From contig NC_079882.1 of the NCBI RefSeq assembly GCF_029227915.1, positions 21,395,001 to 21,459,000 on the forward strand: DNA of 64,000 bases, in the 5' to 3' direction. The DNA comes from Hydractinia symbiolongicarpus (taxonomy: Eukaryota; Cnidaria; Hydrozoa; Anthoathecata; Hydractiniidae). A model generated the notes under the pieces. The model saw only the letters and a list, made by a program, of their open reading frames with translations. It did not search any database and was not told the DNA's origin. This document shows positions 10,196 through 23,680 of the stretch, piece after piece (the stretch's first letter is position 1; every line of letters starts with the position of its first letter). The position numbers were made by a program, and so were the translations under genes.

Positions 10196-12881
10196 TTTTG
10201 CACCAGAAGAAGTAAAATTACTTTGTACTACTGTATTACTTTACTACTACTGGCTACTCCACGGTCGAAATGTTTTGATTACGATGTTTGTTGATTTATT
10301 ACATTGCGCTTCATCAGTAAACCGTGCTTCTTTAAACTTCTCCCTCGCGGATGCTCTATACCAGTTCAAGATGGCGGATGAAAGGTAAACATGTCGCAAA
10401 ACGAAACTGAAACATACCTAAAGGACGTATTTAAATCCTAAAAGTTTTCGGTTTTTTATTTTTAAATCTTAGATTTTAAGTCGCAAAAATGTAGTGTGAG
10501 ATAAATTACAAATGCTCAATCACTTAAATGTCAAAAACATTTATTTTGATGTGAGGCTTTTTGTGCTAAATTTTACAAAAAATAGATGCCATAATTGATT
10601 GAGGGTGGCAAAAAATTTGAGAAACATTATGGTTTTTAATATCATGTTTTGCCATTGGCAGGATATGTATTCCAAAAATATTTAACACAAACGCCAAACT
10701 ATCTCGATACTCCGTAGTGAGAAAAGGAGAAAGAATAGCCATAAAGGCGATGATTGAAAATTTCAAGCAGCTCTTTTAAGACGTTCGCATTTCAATGTGA
10801 TGAAGTAACAAGACGCGAGTGTTACTTCTTTTTATCATGACTGACATAATTGTTGTGAAGATAAGTAATGGTAAGTATTCGCCTGTCATATAGATAATAA
10901 GTCTCCAATTCGTCTGTATAGTAGAACAATAAAGAAATAAGAAGTCAACAGCAAGGCTTGTTGTTTTGGGGGAATTGGAACATGTGATAATGCTTTCTAT
11001 AATATTAGATCGAAATAAATGAAAAGTTTAAAATTACTTGAATCAAGAAGGTTTAAAAAGAAAACCTCCTTTATGAAAATTGTCTAGAATAAGCACATTT
11101 TGATGAATATCGTTTTGTTTCGACATTTTTCAAATTAATTGACAACAGACATATGCTTTTTTAATGCATCTTATTTATTTATTTCTGTAACCAACATTTA
11201 AAGTTAAATTTTGAGAATTTTATCCCTATTCGCGAAAATCTGTCTGCGCGAAAAAATTCCCGGAAAGATCAATTCGCGAAAATAAATCTAGAAATGACTT
11301 TTTCGCTAAAATTAACTTCGTGAAACTGGAAAAAGTAGTTTTTCTTGAGAAATATTCTTTTTTTAGAGTTGTTAAAAATGATAATGATCACCCTCTGTGA
11401 ACAAGTTCAATTAAAGCCTACCTTATCTCAATAAATAGGCCTGATATAAATTAAAATTGCGAAAAAATGCTAAGTTCATAAAATTAACTTTTCACAATTC
11501 TTTGTATTTATTGACCCAAACTCGTCCCCAGCGCCTTTTGTCTCTTTTTTTTGTTCAGTAAAAAAAAAGAGACAAAAGGCGCTGGGGACGAGCTTGTTTA
11601 TTGACCCTCTCAAAAATAAGTCAAAAGTTCAAAATTAATCAACTAATTGTTGAAGTACCCACTTACAAAAATTCTCTAAAAATTGTCATTTTAAAACTAA
11701 TTCACCAAAAGATAGCCAATACACGTAAAAGGAACTTTTTAGCCGTCAAGTTACTTAGTTGCTTGCTTTGCACCCTTTTACCTAGACACTGACAACGTGA
11801 ACTTTACTTCAACCCTACCAAACGCGTTTGTTTCAAAACAGCCAAAAACACTTTCCAAAAGTCACTATAGTGCTGTTTACTGATAGAGTTGCTTCCGACA
11901 TAATTTTTCCCACAGTTCAACTAGGAAGGATGCTAAGTGAGACAAAGTGTTCAGGGGACGGATGTAAGGCCTAAAGGTTGTTAAGCAAGTTTTTAGGCAA
12001 TGGCCAATTTTCGACTTAGTCCCTGAAAAAGTGCATGTTTAGCCTTCTTTTACTACGAAGGGTACATGTATAGCAGGAATGTACGTCAGATCTTTGTTCG
12101 CGGATTTACAAACAACAACAATATCAATTAAAACAGGTTACAGTCCGGTTACCTTTGCAGACATATCATGACCAAAAAAATTGCTTAAAAATCATTCAGA
12201 TATTCATGAAATTATATTCTTGTAGTAATTTTAAACCAGTAAAAAATATTTGCTTATAAAACAATATATACATAACAAATTATCAGTTTTAATAACATTC
12301 AAAATCTTATATCCTAACAAATTCGTGAGGCGTTTACATGATTCCCAGACGATCCTGATTGCCATTAACCACACTGTGTTTACATGAAACTTTTATATTG
12401 GAAACGAGCAAACACTTGTAGTTAGTTTCTGCGCATGTGCAACGGGTTCCTACACACGCGCAAGTTATGTTGCGTCAATCCTGTTTACATAAACACTGTA
12501 TTGGATAAATCTACCTGGTATGAATTTTAAAAGATTTCGAGAGAATTTAGGTTTTTAGGTCAAGCTAGAAGAAAATAATAAAACGCATAACAATCATTAC
12601 AAATTTTAGGAGAAAATGGAAAGTTCTAATAACCAAACCTTTTCCTAACATACTAGTTAATCTTTTATAAAAATGTGAAAGATTGATGTCAGGATGAAAA
12701 ATTTTAGAGAGTTTAAAAGGAATCTTGGGTCTCAATTTTAGGGTAGTTAAGAGGTTCTAGGTGCAGCCACCTTAGAGACCCTTGTAAACGCCGGCTAAGA
12801 TTACGTTATATTTTACTTTTAAATATTTTTTAAGAAATTTTGTTGCAGTTCCAACAGGGAACGCTATGTTACCCCACAGCG
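10196..12881. other. Intergenic region between the DsbA/FrnE-like and SLC26 genes
   Basis: The first few hundred bases should contain the 5' UTR and promoter of the DsbA/FrnE-like gene, which reads leftward. No TATA box or conserved reading frame was recognised. A perfect long hairpin lies at 11521-11592. Short open frames here match nothing I know. Confidence 0.55.
11521..11592. repeat. Perfect foldback hairpin, 32-bp arms
   Basis: The arm from 11521 (CTCGTCCCCAGCGCC...) is perfectly complementary to the arm ending at 11592, with a loop of about seven bases around GTTCAGT. Such a structure is typical of a foldback or miniature transposon, or of a snap-back event at a repeat end. Confidence 0.85.
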
Positions 12882-12887
12882 TTTATT
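12882..12887 (-). terminator. Poly(A) signal of the SLC26 gene
   Basis: AATAAA on the minus strand lies about 150 bases after the TAA stop at 13040. It is the first canonical signal downstream. Confidence 0.5.
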
Positions 12888-13039
12888 ATCGGTTTTAAAG
12901 GGGTAATCCAAAATGATGAGTTAGCAAAAACAATAAAATAATTAAGGAAATAAGCACGCGTTTCAGTCCGGAAATTACTTTCAGTGTATGCTTTATGTAG
13001 ATGGTATCACATCTTCACATTATACACGTGCCTTTTCTT

Positions 13040-16000
13040 TTACACAACTTCTTTCTCAGACGTTGATTGGTTGAAACTTTCAGCATCGTCTTCTTTGGTT
13101 GCCTATGAAAAAAAAACACGCTTAATAATAACCTGTGCTATAAGATATATAAAGTGAAAAAAGCTGGTTTGAAATGAGTTGAAAAAGATTTTTTAGGCGC
13201 AACACCACCTTTGTTTCAATACCTGCGCAGAAGAGCAACTGCTGTCGTCCCTAACGATCAGATTATATGACGCGTCATTGTTTACATTCTTCAACAGAGG
13301 TTCACAAATCCCTTTTAACTGAAAACAAATTGTAAACGTAAAGTAGTTCTCTGCGAGACATAAAGAAGATAAAAGAGGGATTGGATCAACGAAATAATGA
13401 CTTACGTGTTCTTTTGAAAGAGAAAACTGCACTGCATCATGGGTAGACACAAAGATATGTTGGGAACCATGTGTACTTGTAAAACCACTGGCCTCAAGTG
13501 AGATTAGCAGTTTCGCTTAAATAAAATCAATTAATTGTTTAATGATCATCATTGAATTGTTTTTTACTTTACGTACACAAAAACGCGATATAAATATAAC
13601 ACATTAAATACTAGCTTTTTTGTCTTCTAAAATTAAAAAAAGAGGAATTTTAAAGAGAAAAACACGTTTAAAAGATCATCATTATGCTCATTTGGCTTAA
13701 AAAAGTCTCATTCTAAAAAAAGCATTTCATAGATATATATGAAAAATGCTATGCTGCTGCTTTAACCTGTGATTTTGAATTGGTAAACAATCCTCGTTTC
13801 CTTACAACATATTTGACTAGACAAGCTTAGCAATTAAGACATTATTTACCTGGACAATTTGCTAAATAAACATTTACGTCAACTTTTTTAAATTCGCTAC
13901 AAACCTAAAAATACATAACAAAAACAAATTAAGCCATCCCAGTATTAAGAAGTGAAAAAGAGTCCTTGGGACGAGATTGCAAAAAATGTCAATTTTTATT
14001 AGAAATGATGCATGCCAGCAACGAAAACACAACTTACTGTTGATATCATAGCCACGCCCATCGTGTCGGCGTAACATATTTGTGAACATTCAAGTATAAT
14101 AGTATGCGTGGGACAAAAAAGTCGGCACGATTCGTCTTGATAAACTACTTTCGTAGAAAGATTATTTGGAGAATCGAACGAGCCACTTCTTTGGATAAAA
14201 GGTACGTTACGCTTCTCAGTACACTAAAAATGAAATGGATAAAAATGACGGTCATTCACTTAAAAAATGACAGTAATTCAGTTAAAAATGACCATCATTC
14301 GGTTAAAAACGACCATCATTCAAGTAGAAACGACCATCATTTAGTTAAAAATGAATATCATTCAGTTAAAAACTACCATCATTCAGTTAAAAACTACCAT
14401 CATTCAGTTAAAAAAACCATCATCTAGTAGAAAGTATGAGAGAGAATGGAAAGAGTAAAAATTTACCTGTGAAAAGCTTCTCTGTTTTAAGGGTGGGGCG
14501 TAGGAATTATTCTCCATAAAGAACTTATCACTGGAGCTATCGGGATCACTCCTCGCTGTGGGTGCTTGAAAACAACTTGGTACTGCCATTTGGATGCAAG
14601 TACTTGGATTAACGGTAGACTCATACAGTTTTTCTTGAAAGAATTCCACATTTGCAAAGAACAGAGGTGCGTGAAATTGGAAAATTTTAACACCCGGGGT
14701 TTCATATAACTAAAAAAATGTGAAGGGGCTATCAATCAATCAATGAATAAATGTTTAGTTCGTAGTGCAGCTAATTAAGGAAAGACATTATTGTGCTAGA
14801 AAATATTACGCCAGCAAAGATTGCGCAAGAAAAGCTTGCAAACCTTTCTTCCCTTAAATTAGCTAACAAATTGTTACTCGATGTATAATAGAGATTGTTG
14901 ACATAATGAATATTCAGCCAACATAAACGACTGTTTTAAAGAACGCAAAAAAAGCTCGTATTATTAACAAAAACCACGAAATATACCTACAGAGTTTTGA
15001 AATTTATCCATATAAATTTCTGTTCCTTTCACTTGCCCCATTAATGTTGTTGATGGTCTGTAGATTAATAAACATACTCATTATGTCTCGTTAAGTAAAT
15101 GGAAGTAATTCGGATTTAAAAATATCGATAGAGTGGATGTACCTGGAGTTTCTCACAACAGACACCAGCAGATTGGCAAACAACCCAGTCGCAAGACCGA
15201 CATCAACTCCAAATATAATAACTGCTATAAAACTCACAATCCAAATACCCTGGAGAAAGACTAGATGTAAGTATGTATTCGTATATATTTAAATTGTCAG
15301 TAAATCATACAGCAGTGAAAAGACGATTGATAAGACTTCTTACCATGTCAATCACAGAAGCCTTCCATAATACCTTCAACCTTGAAAATTGCTTGAATAG
15401 TCCTTTTAAAGCAACCAAAACAATAGCAGCCAGAATTGCCTATGGAAATCAATTTTATTGCGATTTCAAGAATAAGGAAAGAAAAGATGAGTTTTGAGGT
15501 TTGTCGCTCCTAATGAAACATGTATTTTAAAAACAAACAATAGAAGTAAGCAAAAATTCTTACCCTGGGCAAATACACAAACAGTGGAGCTAGCACAGTT
15601 AGTGTAAGGACAATCAGAGCACTTGCAAAAATTCCAGCAAGCTAAAATAATTATTTGTAAAATATTTGTATTTGTAAAATAGCCATAAGAAAATAACCAT
15701 AAAGTTTATAAAATAACAGAACTAATCGCAAAACACATATATAGCAGTCGGTAAGTAGATTAACGTACGCGAGAATTAAATATTTAGGAAAAGTCTATTC
15801 GCGAAAACTAATGCTAGCGAAATATATCTTTTTTGATTCGTGAAATTTTTTGCCCGCCACATATCGAGGTTAACATCGTTCCACATGTCACACGTTAAAT
15901 AAAAAAATGAGAAATTATAAATAGACTCTACCTGTGTGCTACCCAAATTTTCTTGTATGAGTGAGCGAGACAATGATGCTGACGCAACGAAGCATGAAAG

Positions 16001-19000
16001 AAAACTTCCAACCATATTTACTGCACCGTATGCGTATAACTCCTAAAATGTAAAGGTACACATCAAAATTTTTCAAGTTTTTAAATTTAAACAATAACCT
16101 TTGGCTTAACCAGTAAAGGTACATGTACACTGACCTGATTTGCATCAACTTTATAGTTGTTTTTCTTCGCAAAGGATTTGGCTACAGACACACTGATAGC
16201 ATATGAAACAACCGCGATGCTGACGCAATCAATGATCATGTCTTGCATGTAGGAAAACTTTGGTGAAGAAAGAGGTGGCAGTCTACAGAAAAAGAATTCA
16301 TGTTTCTACTAACGGGATTTGCTAGTTGACAACTTAAAATGTGATTCTTACCCTTTTGGAACATTTTCTAAAATAGGGATTGAATATGTTTCTTTGAATT
16401 TGAATCCGTACGACAATCCAGTCCCTAAAATGACCTACAAAGAATTTAACAAGATGAAAATTAACCTTAAACGAAAGAAAACAAATAAGCAAACAAACAA
16501 CAAAAAATAAACAAAAACTTACTACTATAAGTTCGGCTGGTATTGGAAACTTTATTTTCTCCTTATACTTTTGCGTAAAATATTTCACAACGAATAAAAT
16601 TATTGTAGCTACTACGCCAATGGTCAATGCACCAATGTTTGTCTCCTTGATGTGACTGAAGATGTATCCATACAACTAAAAAAAAAGAGATATATATTGA
16701 TGGAAAAAAAAGTTGTAGTAGTAGCAGAAAAGTAGATTTAAAGATTTAGGTATTCAATAAAAAATTTAATACTAATGCAATATAATGAATCAATAACCCA
16801 TGGAAGGGTAATAAAAAAACGAAGGTGACTAAGTTGTTTGCTCCTAGTCAGTAGGAATGCTGGATTAGTGACGTCACACAACTGGAAACTTGAGAGATTA
16901 AAGGCACGGAACACGAATACGGAATTTCTACATGCTTTTAAACAATACCTTGAACAAGCTAAAGTAACCACTTGTTTTATCCCGTGGTATTCTTATACCA
17001 ACGAAGTGTTTCACTTGACTGCTAAAAACGTGAAAAGCGGCTCCTGTCGTGAATCCGCTGATGAGAGGGTCGGAGAGAAAGATTGTGATAAAACCGACAC
17101 GAAAAAATCCAAGGACGAACTAAATCAGAAAAAAATAATCAAGATTAACATATACTTGAAAAAGAAACTCGCTTCATAAAGGAACTTGAAGATAATAAAA
17201 TCAACACCTGGATCGCACCAACAAGAAAAGAGACGGTGACAGCGTATTCGATTCGACTTTCTACCAGCAGTTGATCATACTGCGAGTCTGTTGTCCCATT
17301 TGAACGTGATGGAAAGTTAACATTCATATTTTTTTGCACGACCTCGCCAACCATTAGCGATATAATGGCGAATGTTCCTAAAAATTATTCATTTGAAATT
17401 TAGCGCTAAATTCTGCTGCAATCAAATTTAAATAGACACGAATTCGAGGCCTAACAGTGTGCAAAACTAAACTGTATTTCATAAAATTATCGGATTGTTC
17501 CAATTCAGAAGTTGCATATAGATCGGTTTCTTTTTACAAAATGAAAAAAATCTTACCAATGCTAAGGTGTTTTGAAGAGCCCATTAAAAAGTAAACGAGC
17601 ACAGGGATAAGCGATGCATACAATCCATAGATTGGCGGAAGAGTTGTTAACATACCGTACGCCATACCTGTTAAAAAGAGGGCGAAGATAAAGATCGAAA
17701 ATTTAATAAAAGGGAAGGTTAACACCATGTATCAAATATTAATTGTTAATGCAACAAAAAAATCGTTTAAAAAAACGATTAAGTGCTTAATAGCAAATCC
17801 AACCTAATGGCTGATCGCGCGAAGAATGTTTGTGCAACGGGGGGTAATTACCTTGAGGTATCTGCATTATACCCAGCGTTATCCCCGCAGATATGTCCCG
17901 CAGGAGATAATGTCTTTGATACTTTGGCAGCCATGATATAACAGGAAAGAAGGAGAGAAAACGTTGCAAAATATCTGCACATGTGCAGTTTTGTTTGATC
18001 CTTGTTGATAACTGTTTGATAAGCGATTCATCCTCAATGTTTTGTCCGTATAAACGCGATACTTCTTCCTCCGTGTAAACTGGCCTTTCGATGCGCACAT
18101 GTCTTTTGCCAGAGCGACGAACTGATTGTCGAATTAAGTCAAGTTTCATTGCCGGTTCATCTTTTGTAATCTAAAATTAAAAAAGCTAAAAATCAAAAAA
18201 TTGCATATATACAGAAATAAATTTATAGGTAATAGTCTAGGTCTCGTGACACGATTTAAAAAAAAAATCGATATAAAGTCCTGTTTACACTATTAAAGTA
18301 CATTAGTTTTTTACTCAGCACAAATTTTCTGTAACAAGCCGTTTTTAGATATATCGCAAGTATTCGTGCCTATAAATTTTTAGTGCAGTTCGCTGACTTT
18401 TTTTCGCGAATCAATCGTTTTTTACATGAAATCGTTATTTTCACAAGTGCATACTCTATGTAAATTGTTCCTATTAAACTATTCCTTTGGGAGTCGGTAA
18501 TTTGAACAGTTTTTTTTTGCGAATATTGCACTGTGGGGAATGAATTATAAGGGAGATAAAAAGAATTCAATGCTGAAGATAAATGGCAACGTGTTATTCG
18601 AGAGATGCGAATGGCAACGTAATAGTGTCTAAAGATACATGGCAATACAAGAAGATAAACATTGATGCATTATTAGGGAGATAAGTAGTATCTAATGCAT
18701 TATTCAAGATAATGTATGACATAGCCCTTTTTAGGGAGATGCATAGTAATATATTACTGAGGAGATAATTAGCAATGTATTGATAAACAGATTCTTTTAA
18801 ATCAAAGTGCATGGTCTCGAAATTCAATCCCCTTTAACCGTTAGTCAGCCTGACTGTTTCTCTAAAGTGAAGATCCTACACTCAACGCTGCCTGAAGTCA
18901 AGCAAAATGCGCACCAATGACAGACTTGTGATGATCTCAAACAAAACATGATTTTCATACGTTAAGACTTAAGACCAAGAATATGTTGAGCTGATTTTTG

Positions 19001-21104
19001 AAAAGTTATATAAGCTTTGTTTGCTATAAACACAAACTTAGTGGCTTATGACGCGTTGTCACAACGTATTGATCTGGAGTTGTGCATGTTGAAGAGACGG
19101 GCTGCATTGTAAAATACATTTCCTGCATGTTTTACCTTTTCGAAAAGATACAAATGTTTGTTGGAAGAAGACGCTGTATCGACAAGATGTAAAAATTCTC
19201 TTTTTTAGTAAAAGTTAAATACAAAGGAAAGAAAAAAAAAAACGAGCAGTGCGAACTTACGTTTCTGCTGTTCAAGCACCATTTCGTATACAGAAATATC
19301 TAAGCATGTGAAAACGCCCAATGTATCTCACACTAACCGACAACGAAGAGCGAAAATTAATATTTGCAAAAATAGTGCCATTAGCCTGGAAAACACTTTG
19401 TGTAGTTTTAACAACTATTAAGATGACGAAGACTGGATTAATATACTTACTAACTGAATGGAAGATGTGATGCCATACAAATAAAAAAATAAAAACAAAA
19501 TTTATTTTAAGTAAATACAATAACGTGATTTAAAAAATCTGCAAAGAAAACTATAATTTTTATCCACTTATAAAACTTGGAGGCTGTTGTAACTCTAACT
19601 CTTAAGAAAACAAATCGATATGTTGGTGAACAAATACACAAAATAAATAATACAAAAGATTAATATTGAGTGGTTTAATGCTCGATGATGTAAGTGTACT
19701 GACGAAAAGCTTCGTTTTTAAAAATTATTAAATTTATATTTAAACATGTCGTATTACCATCTAGAAAAATAATACAGAGGATATATAATAAGGGTATGTT
19801 ATATGAGGAAGATGTTCATAGCTTTGTAGTCAAATTTTATTTTTTTTCTCAATTTATTACGCAGTAAGTATACCCTTCGGAAATGTATATTCCACTTTAA
19901 ATTTATCATCAAGTTTTATTTTCACAAAGTCAAGGTTTTTTATAAAAAAATAGTGCATAAAAATGTAAGTCTACAATTTCAGGTTAAAAATAGAATATAG
20001 ATCTATTGTTTAGAACAATACAGAAATAAGAATAATGATCAGTCTAGTTGGAATTGCGCGATATTTTCTTCTTCATGTCCCAGTCAAACAACAAACAAAA
20101 CAAACAAGCAGTAGGAAACCATAAACAGTAGTGCTTAGTTGTGAATCAATAAAAACAAAAAAGTTTCATTTGACTAGAAAGAGCCCTGAGTACAGTTACC
20201 ATATTTTATCTGTTTACTCGTTAATACAATAGAGACGTTTCGTCACATGATGTTATGGCGAAAAAGTTCTCGCGACAACTGAAAATCAAGCCAAAGCAAC
20301 GCAAAATACATACGCAAAATCACTTGTAAATTTTCAATTCTTGATACTCAATGAAAGAAAAACATGCATAACCGAGAAACTCATGTCGCTAAACCAGGCA
20401 AGTTTCCACTTGAAAACAAAAGTAGAAGTACTTAAAAAGCATAGTGAAAGTTGATTTTTTTTTAGTTTTATTGTAAAAGGGGGCATTCCCTTTAGTTTCA
20501 ATCATAATTTACAGAACGGACTTGTAACAGAACGCACATGAAATATATCGCTCGTGCCAACATGTCATGTGTAATTAGAAATACTTTGTTATCTCTAACG
20601 AAAGTTATGACCGCAAAAAAATTATTTTTAATTTAATGATTTTTGAAGCTAAACAACGAAATAAAAAGCCACCCTAAAAATCTTTGTTAAATTAAGAATT
20701 AACTAAAAAGCGAATGCTTAAGGTTTACAAAAAACAAACAAACAAACAAACAAACAAACAAACAAACAAACAAAACATTAGCAATGAAACCAAGTAATTG
20801 GCCTTTTAGTACATAATTGATCAAGTTATATTTGAAATATATCTTTTTTTAATCGGCGACGTTAATAAACAAAGCTATTATATAAAATTAAATGAAAAAG
20901 AAAATGAAAATTTATATTACTGAAATGTGAATCAAACACGATCCTTCATATAATATACTTCGATACATAAGATGTTCCGAAGTCTCTTGTTATATTTAGG
21001 GCTGTCAAACTTTTGCGTTTGTTTGCTCATGAAAAAAAAACCGTGTCAAAAGGACGTACCACTGCTATTTCTTCTGCTTTGAATCCTTCGTTATCAAGTT
21101 CCAT
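13040..21104 (-). CDS. SLC26-like: SLC26-family anion exchanger (SulP transporter with STAS domain)
   Basis: SLC26 proteins exchange chloride, bicarbonate, sulfate or oxalate across the plasma membrane. The 19 exons are 21104-21060, 18170-17852, 17667-17557, 17377-17208, 17119-16949, 16675-16523, 16434-16352, 16282-16135, 16042-15932, 15641-15564, 15439-15344, 15249-15143, 15057-14991, 14709-14467, 14223-14038, 13904-13850, 13515-13406, 13318-13223 and 13102-13040. All phases agree and give 803 codons plus TAA. Residues 114-143 hold the SulP signature GIMQIPQGMAYG...PPIYGLYASLIPV; FLSDPLISGFTTGAAFHV and GAVNMVGSFLSCF follow in the membrane domain. The STAS domain starts near 530 and contains ETPGVKIFQFHAPLFFANVEFF, then IILECSQICYADTMGV and STHDAVQFSL; a variable insert lies between its first and second parts. 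The first Met is chosen because its 15-codon exon splices in phase after a 2.9-kb intron. Substrate and exact orthology cannot be read from sequence. Confidence 0.92.
14247..14427. repeat. 21-bp minisatellite filling an SLC26 intron
   Basis: About eight or nine units of the form ACCATCATTCAGTTAAAAA, period 21, with increasing identity toward the right end. They occupy most of the 243-base intron between the exons at 14709-14467 and 14223-14038. There are no unique spacers, so it is a tandem repeat and not a CRISPR array. Confidence 0.9.
18545..18785. repeat. Degenerate tandem repeat in SLC26 intron 1
   Basis: Phrases such as GGGAGATAA, GGCAATG and GCATTATT recur every 30 to 35 bases over about 240 bases, with many substitutions. 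It looks like an old minisatellite. Confidence 0.5.
20731..20775. repeat. (AAAC)n microsatellite
   Basis: About eleven uninterrupted AAAC units in the first SLC26 intron. A shorter array of the same motif lies at 25062-25090. Confidence 0.95.
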
Positions 21105-22740
21105 TTTTACACACAGTTGAACCCACTTTTGAACCCACTTTCAATAAGCAATAAAGTTTCACAAGAGTATAAATAATTTAGTTATTAAATATATAATATA
21201 AATAGGTCATGCGTCTAAAACATAGAAAACGATTATGTGCTTTTCTGCGAATAGATTTCATGTCAACGTAAACACACAATGAAAGGGATGTTATTGTTTT
21301 CGACAGATATTGTGGTGGCTTAACTCAGAGTGTGGGAATTTCACTTAGCTAAACATGGGACGTCAGCTGACCACGCCAGAAATATATGACATCAGTCAGG
21401 AAAATGTTTTCCCAAGGCAAATAAAGTTGTTTATATTCTGTCCAAAGTAAACAAACAAACAAAAAATAATATAAAAATAAGTTATATGAGCAAATTTAAA
21501 TAAAATGAAAATAAAATAAATATATTATTTAGTTGACTTTATACCAAAAAAATGTCAGAAATGATCGTATAAATCAGAAGACGATCAGTTAAACACGCAA
21601 AATGTTTTTATGTGACGATTTTTTATTTTAACGTGATGTATAGCTCGCGTATAATAGCAAATTAGTTAAACTAATTACGAATCAAAATAGATAAGGAGAC
21701 TCTAAAGAATAGAAGTTATATTTTTATATAAAAATAGACGTATCTCTTTAGATTTAAGTTTAAAAACAAAATCATCAACGAAGGAGAGTGTCCGAAGCTG
21801 TCCACTCGACAGGATTTAACAGGAAAATAGAAGGCTCCTTTTCCTCATAAAACCCCTTCTTGAAAAAAGTTTTAAACTTCCAAATTTTGTTCATCTACAC
21901 GCTTTTTTGTATAAGAACACCTTTATTTTTCTGAAAAAGAGACTTTTTGATTATAATCAGCTTAGCTTGATATTCTGATATAAAAAAAATTCAAAAGGGT
22001 TTTGGTGCGAAGTGATGTTGACTTTCTTAGGTAGATATTCAAACTAGAATTTGCATATAAAAAAGATACACTGTGAATTTTTCAGTCTTTAAAAAACATA
22101 ATAAAAATCGAAAGAAGAAATCCAAATAAACAAAGATAGAGGTCTAATAACACATATTGAATGAAACAATTAAAAACTACATGTCCCTCGGTCTATTACC
22201 TCGGTTCTATTACTTGTATGTGACGATTGTTCTGTTTATCATACAAACAAACAACACGTGCGATAATATGCCAGCGTAATTTTACATGCGAGTGACACTT
22301 CTGACAGTAAATGCTATATGGTGAGGTAGTAGTATATACGAAAGTAAAACTTGACCGAGGGGATGAAGATAACTTAAGGCGTTATGTACAGTTTATTGGT
22401 GAGCGAAGAGCCAAGTATTAATGACCATCTGTATTTTAAAACTCAGAGAAATCTCCATCCACTTCAATTTATTAACACTCTACCCAACTATCAGTTAAGA
22501 AAATTTCAAGGTTACCAATTCCAATAGCAAATTTTCGCTCGTAATTTCTGTACTTAATTTTGCCTATTTTACTTGTAGATAAACGAAAATGTTTGCACCC
22601 TGTAAAGTTTGATTCTATTAACGGCGACGTTGTAAAAAAACAGCTTGCACGAACAAGAGTAGGATCAGGTCGATTTGGATTGGACGTAGAAAGGGGTGGC
22701 GTCAAATTCTGATATCAAGAGATTTTGAAGACAGTTTAAA
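21105..22740. other. Upstream region of the SLC26 gene, no gene seen
   Basis: AT-rich sequence 5' of the SLC26 start codon. It should hold that gene's promoter and any untranslated first exon, but no motif is distinctive enough to mark one. No conserved open frame was seen. Confidence 0.5.
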
Positions 22741-23680
22741 TGAACCGTGTGGTGGAATTTCGAACATGATCAAAAAATTATGTATCGACAAAGAAATATT
22801 AGAGAGGTTTGAAGCTTTACTTGCATCCCACTGGACAAAAACCCTGGTCTACACCCAATTGGAATTGGATTTGCTACAGATGACCTCGTGGATTCTGTAG
22901 GCCCGGTATTAGTTTGCGATGGTTACTGAACAGGTTGTAATTCGACTGTACACGCGATGCAGTTGGTCGATTATTTCTTTTAGATGAAACTAATGCTTTC
23001 AACTCGATCGTCAGACATTACTTCATAACAGTACTATCATTTTTCGCAAATGCTATACTGAATTTTCATATATTATGTGTGGAGGGGTGTTAAAATCAAG
23101 TGAAGGAAAAACACAAGGTGATCCAATCGCAATGGCTGTATATTCGATCGCAGTTATCCCACTTGTGCTTACGCTAGTAGACTGTTCTGTTACAAATGAA
23201 CACTTCACAAAGACAGCTGGCTATGCCGACGATTTTGCTGCTGCTGAAAAGCTTGGTGATTTGAAAAAATGGTGAAAAAATGGTGGAAAAATTGTGCGCA
23301 CTTGGGCCTAAATATGGTTACTACCTCAACGCAATCAACTGGTTTATCACAAAAGACAAGCTAACAGAGAAAGAAGAAGAAATCCTAAAAAAAAACAAGA
23401 TGACACCTAACGACCAACGTCATCTTGGCGCTGTCATTGTCAAGACATCGTATAGTAAGTTTCAGGGAATGGTTCAAGCAAATTCAACTGCTGAGCTAGA
23501 TTGCATTTGTTAAACCACATAGAAACCACGTTTACAGTAAATTCGTTTTAGAATTTAAGCACAAATTTTTCTTTAGTATGAAATCTGTACCTGACATTCG
23601 CGATCAGTTATACCGGCTTGACAACGTCATATATGTAGAGTTCATTCCAACATCAACAGGAGGCTTAACCTTTTAAGGCT
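22741..23680 (+). pseudogene. Decayed reverse transcriptase relic
   Basis: Pieces in more than one frame align with one retroelement polymerase type. IPLDKNPGLHPIGIG starts near 22826. SSEGKTQGDPIAMAVYS (near 23100) holds the B motif. AGYADDFAAAEKLGDLKKW (near 23217) holds the catalytic Asp-Asp. GPKYGYYLN follows, and SKFVLEFKHKFFFSMKS lies near 23540. Stops and frameshifts separate the pieces, and the Asp-Asp block is followed at once by a stop. I recall this polymerase type, marked by EGTTQGDP and KNPGVRPIG, as common in cnidarian genomes, possibly DIRS-like, but no recombinase was seen to confirm that. Confidence 0.7.

Noticed and set aside
10131-10388. 85-codon plus-strand frame over exon 1 of the DsbA/FrnE-like gene
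   Set aside because: It is the shadow of the minus-strand exon and its upstream region; the product resembles nothing.
13838-13870. A 12-base exon (CAAATTGTCCAG) as the missing SLC26 STAS piece
   Set aside because: Its length breaks the phase. Extending the exon to the acceptor before 13904 gives 55 bases, restores the frame and yields sensible STAS sequence.
14247-14427. Regularly spaced repeats considered as a CRISPR array
   Set aside because: Units are contiguous, with no unique spacers, and the organism is an animal.
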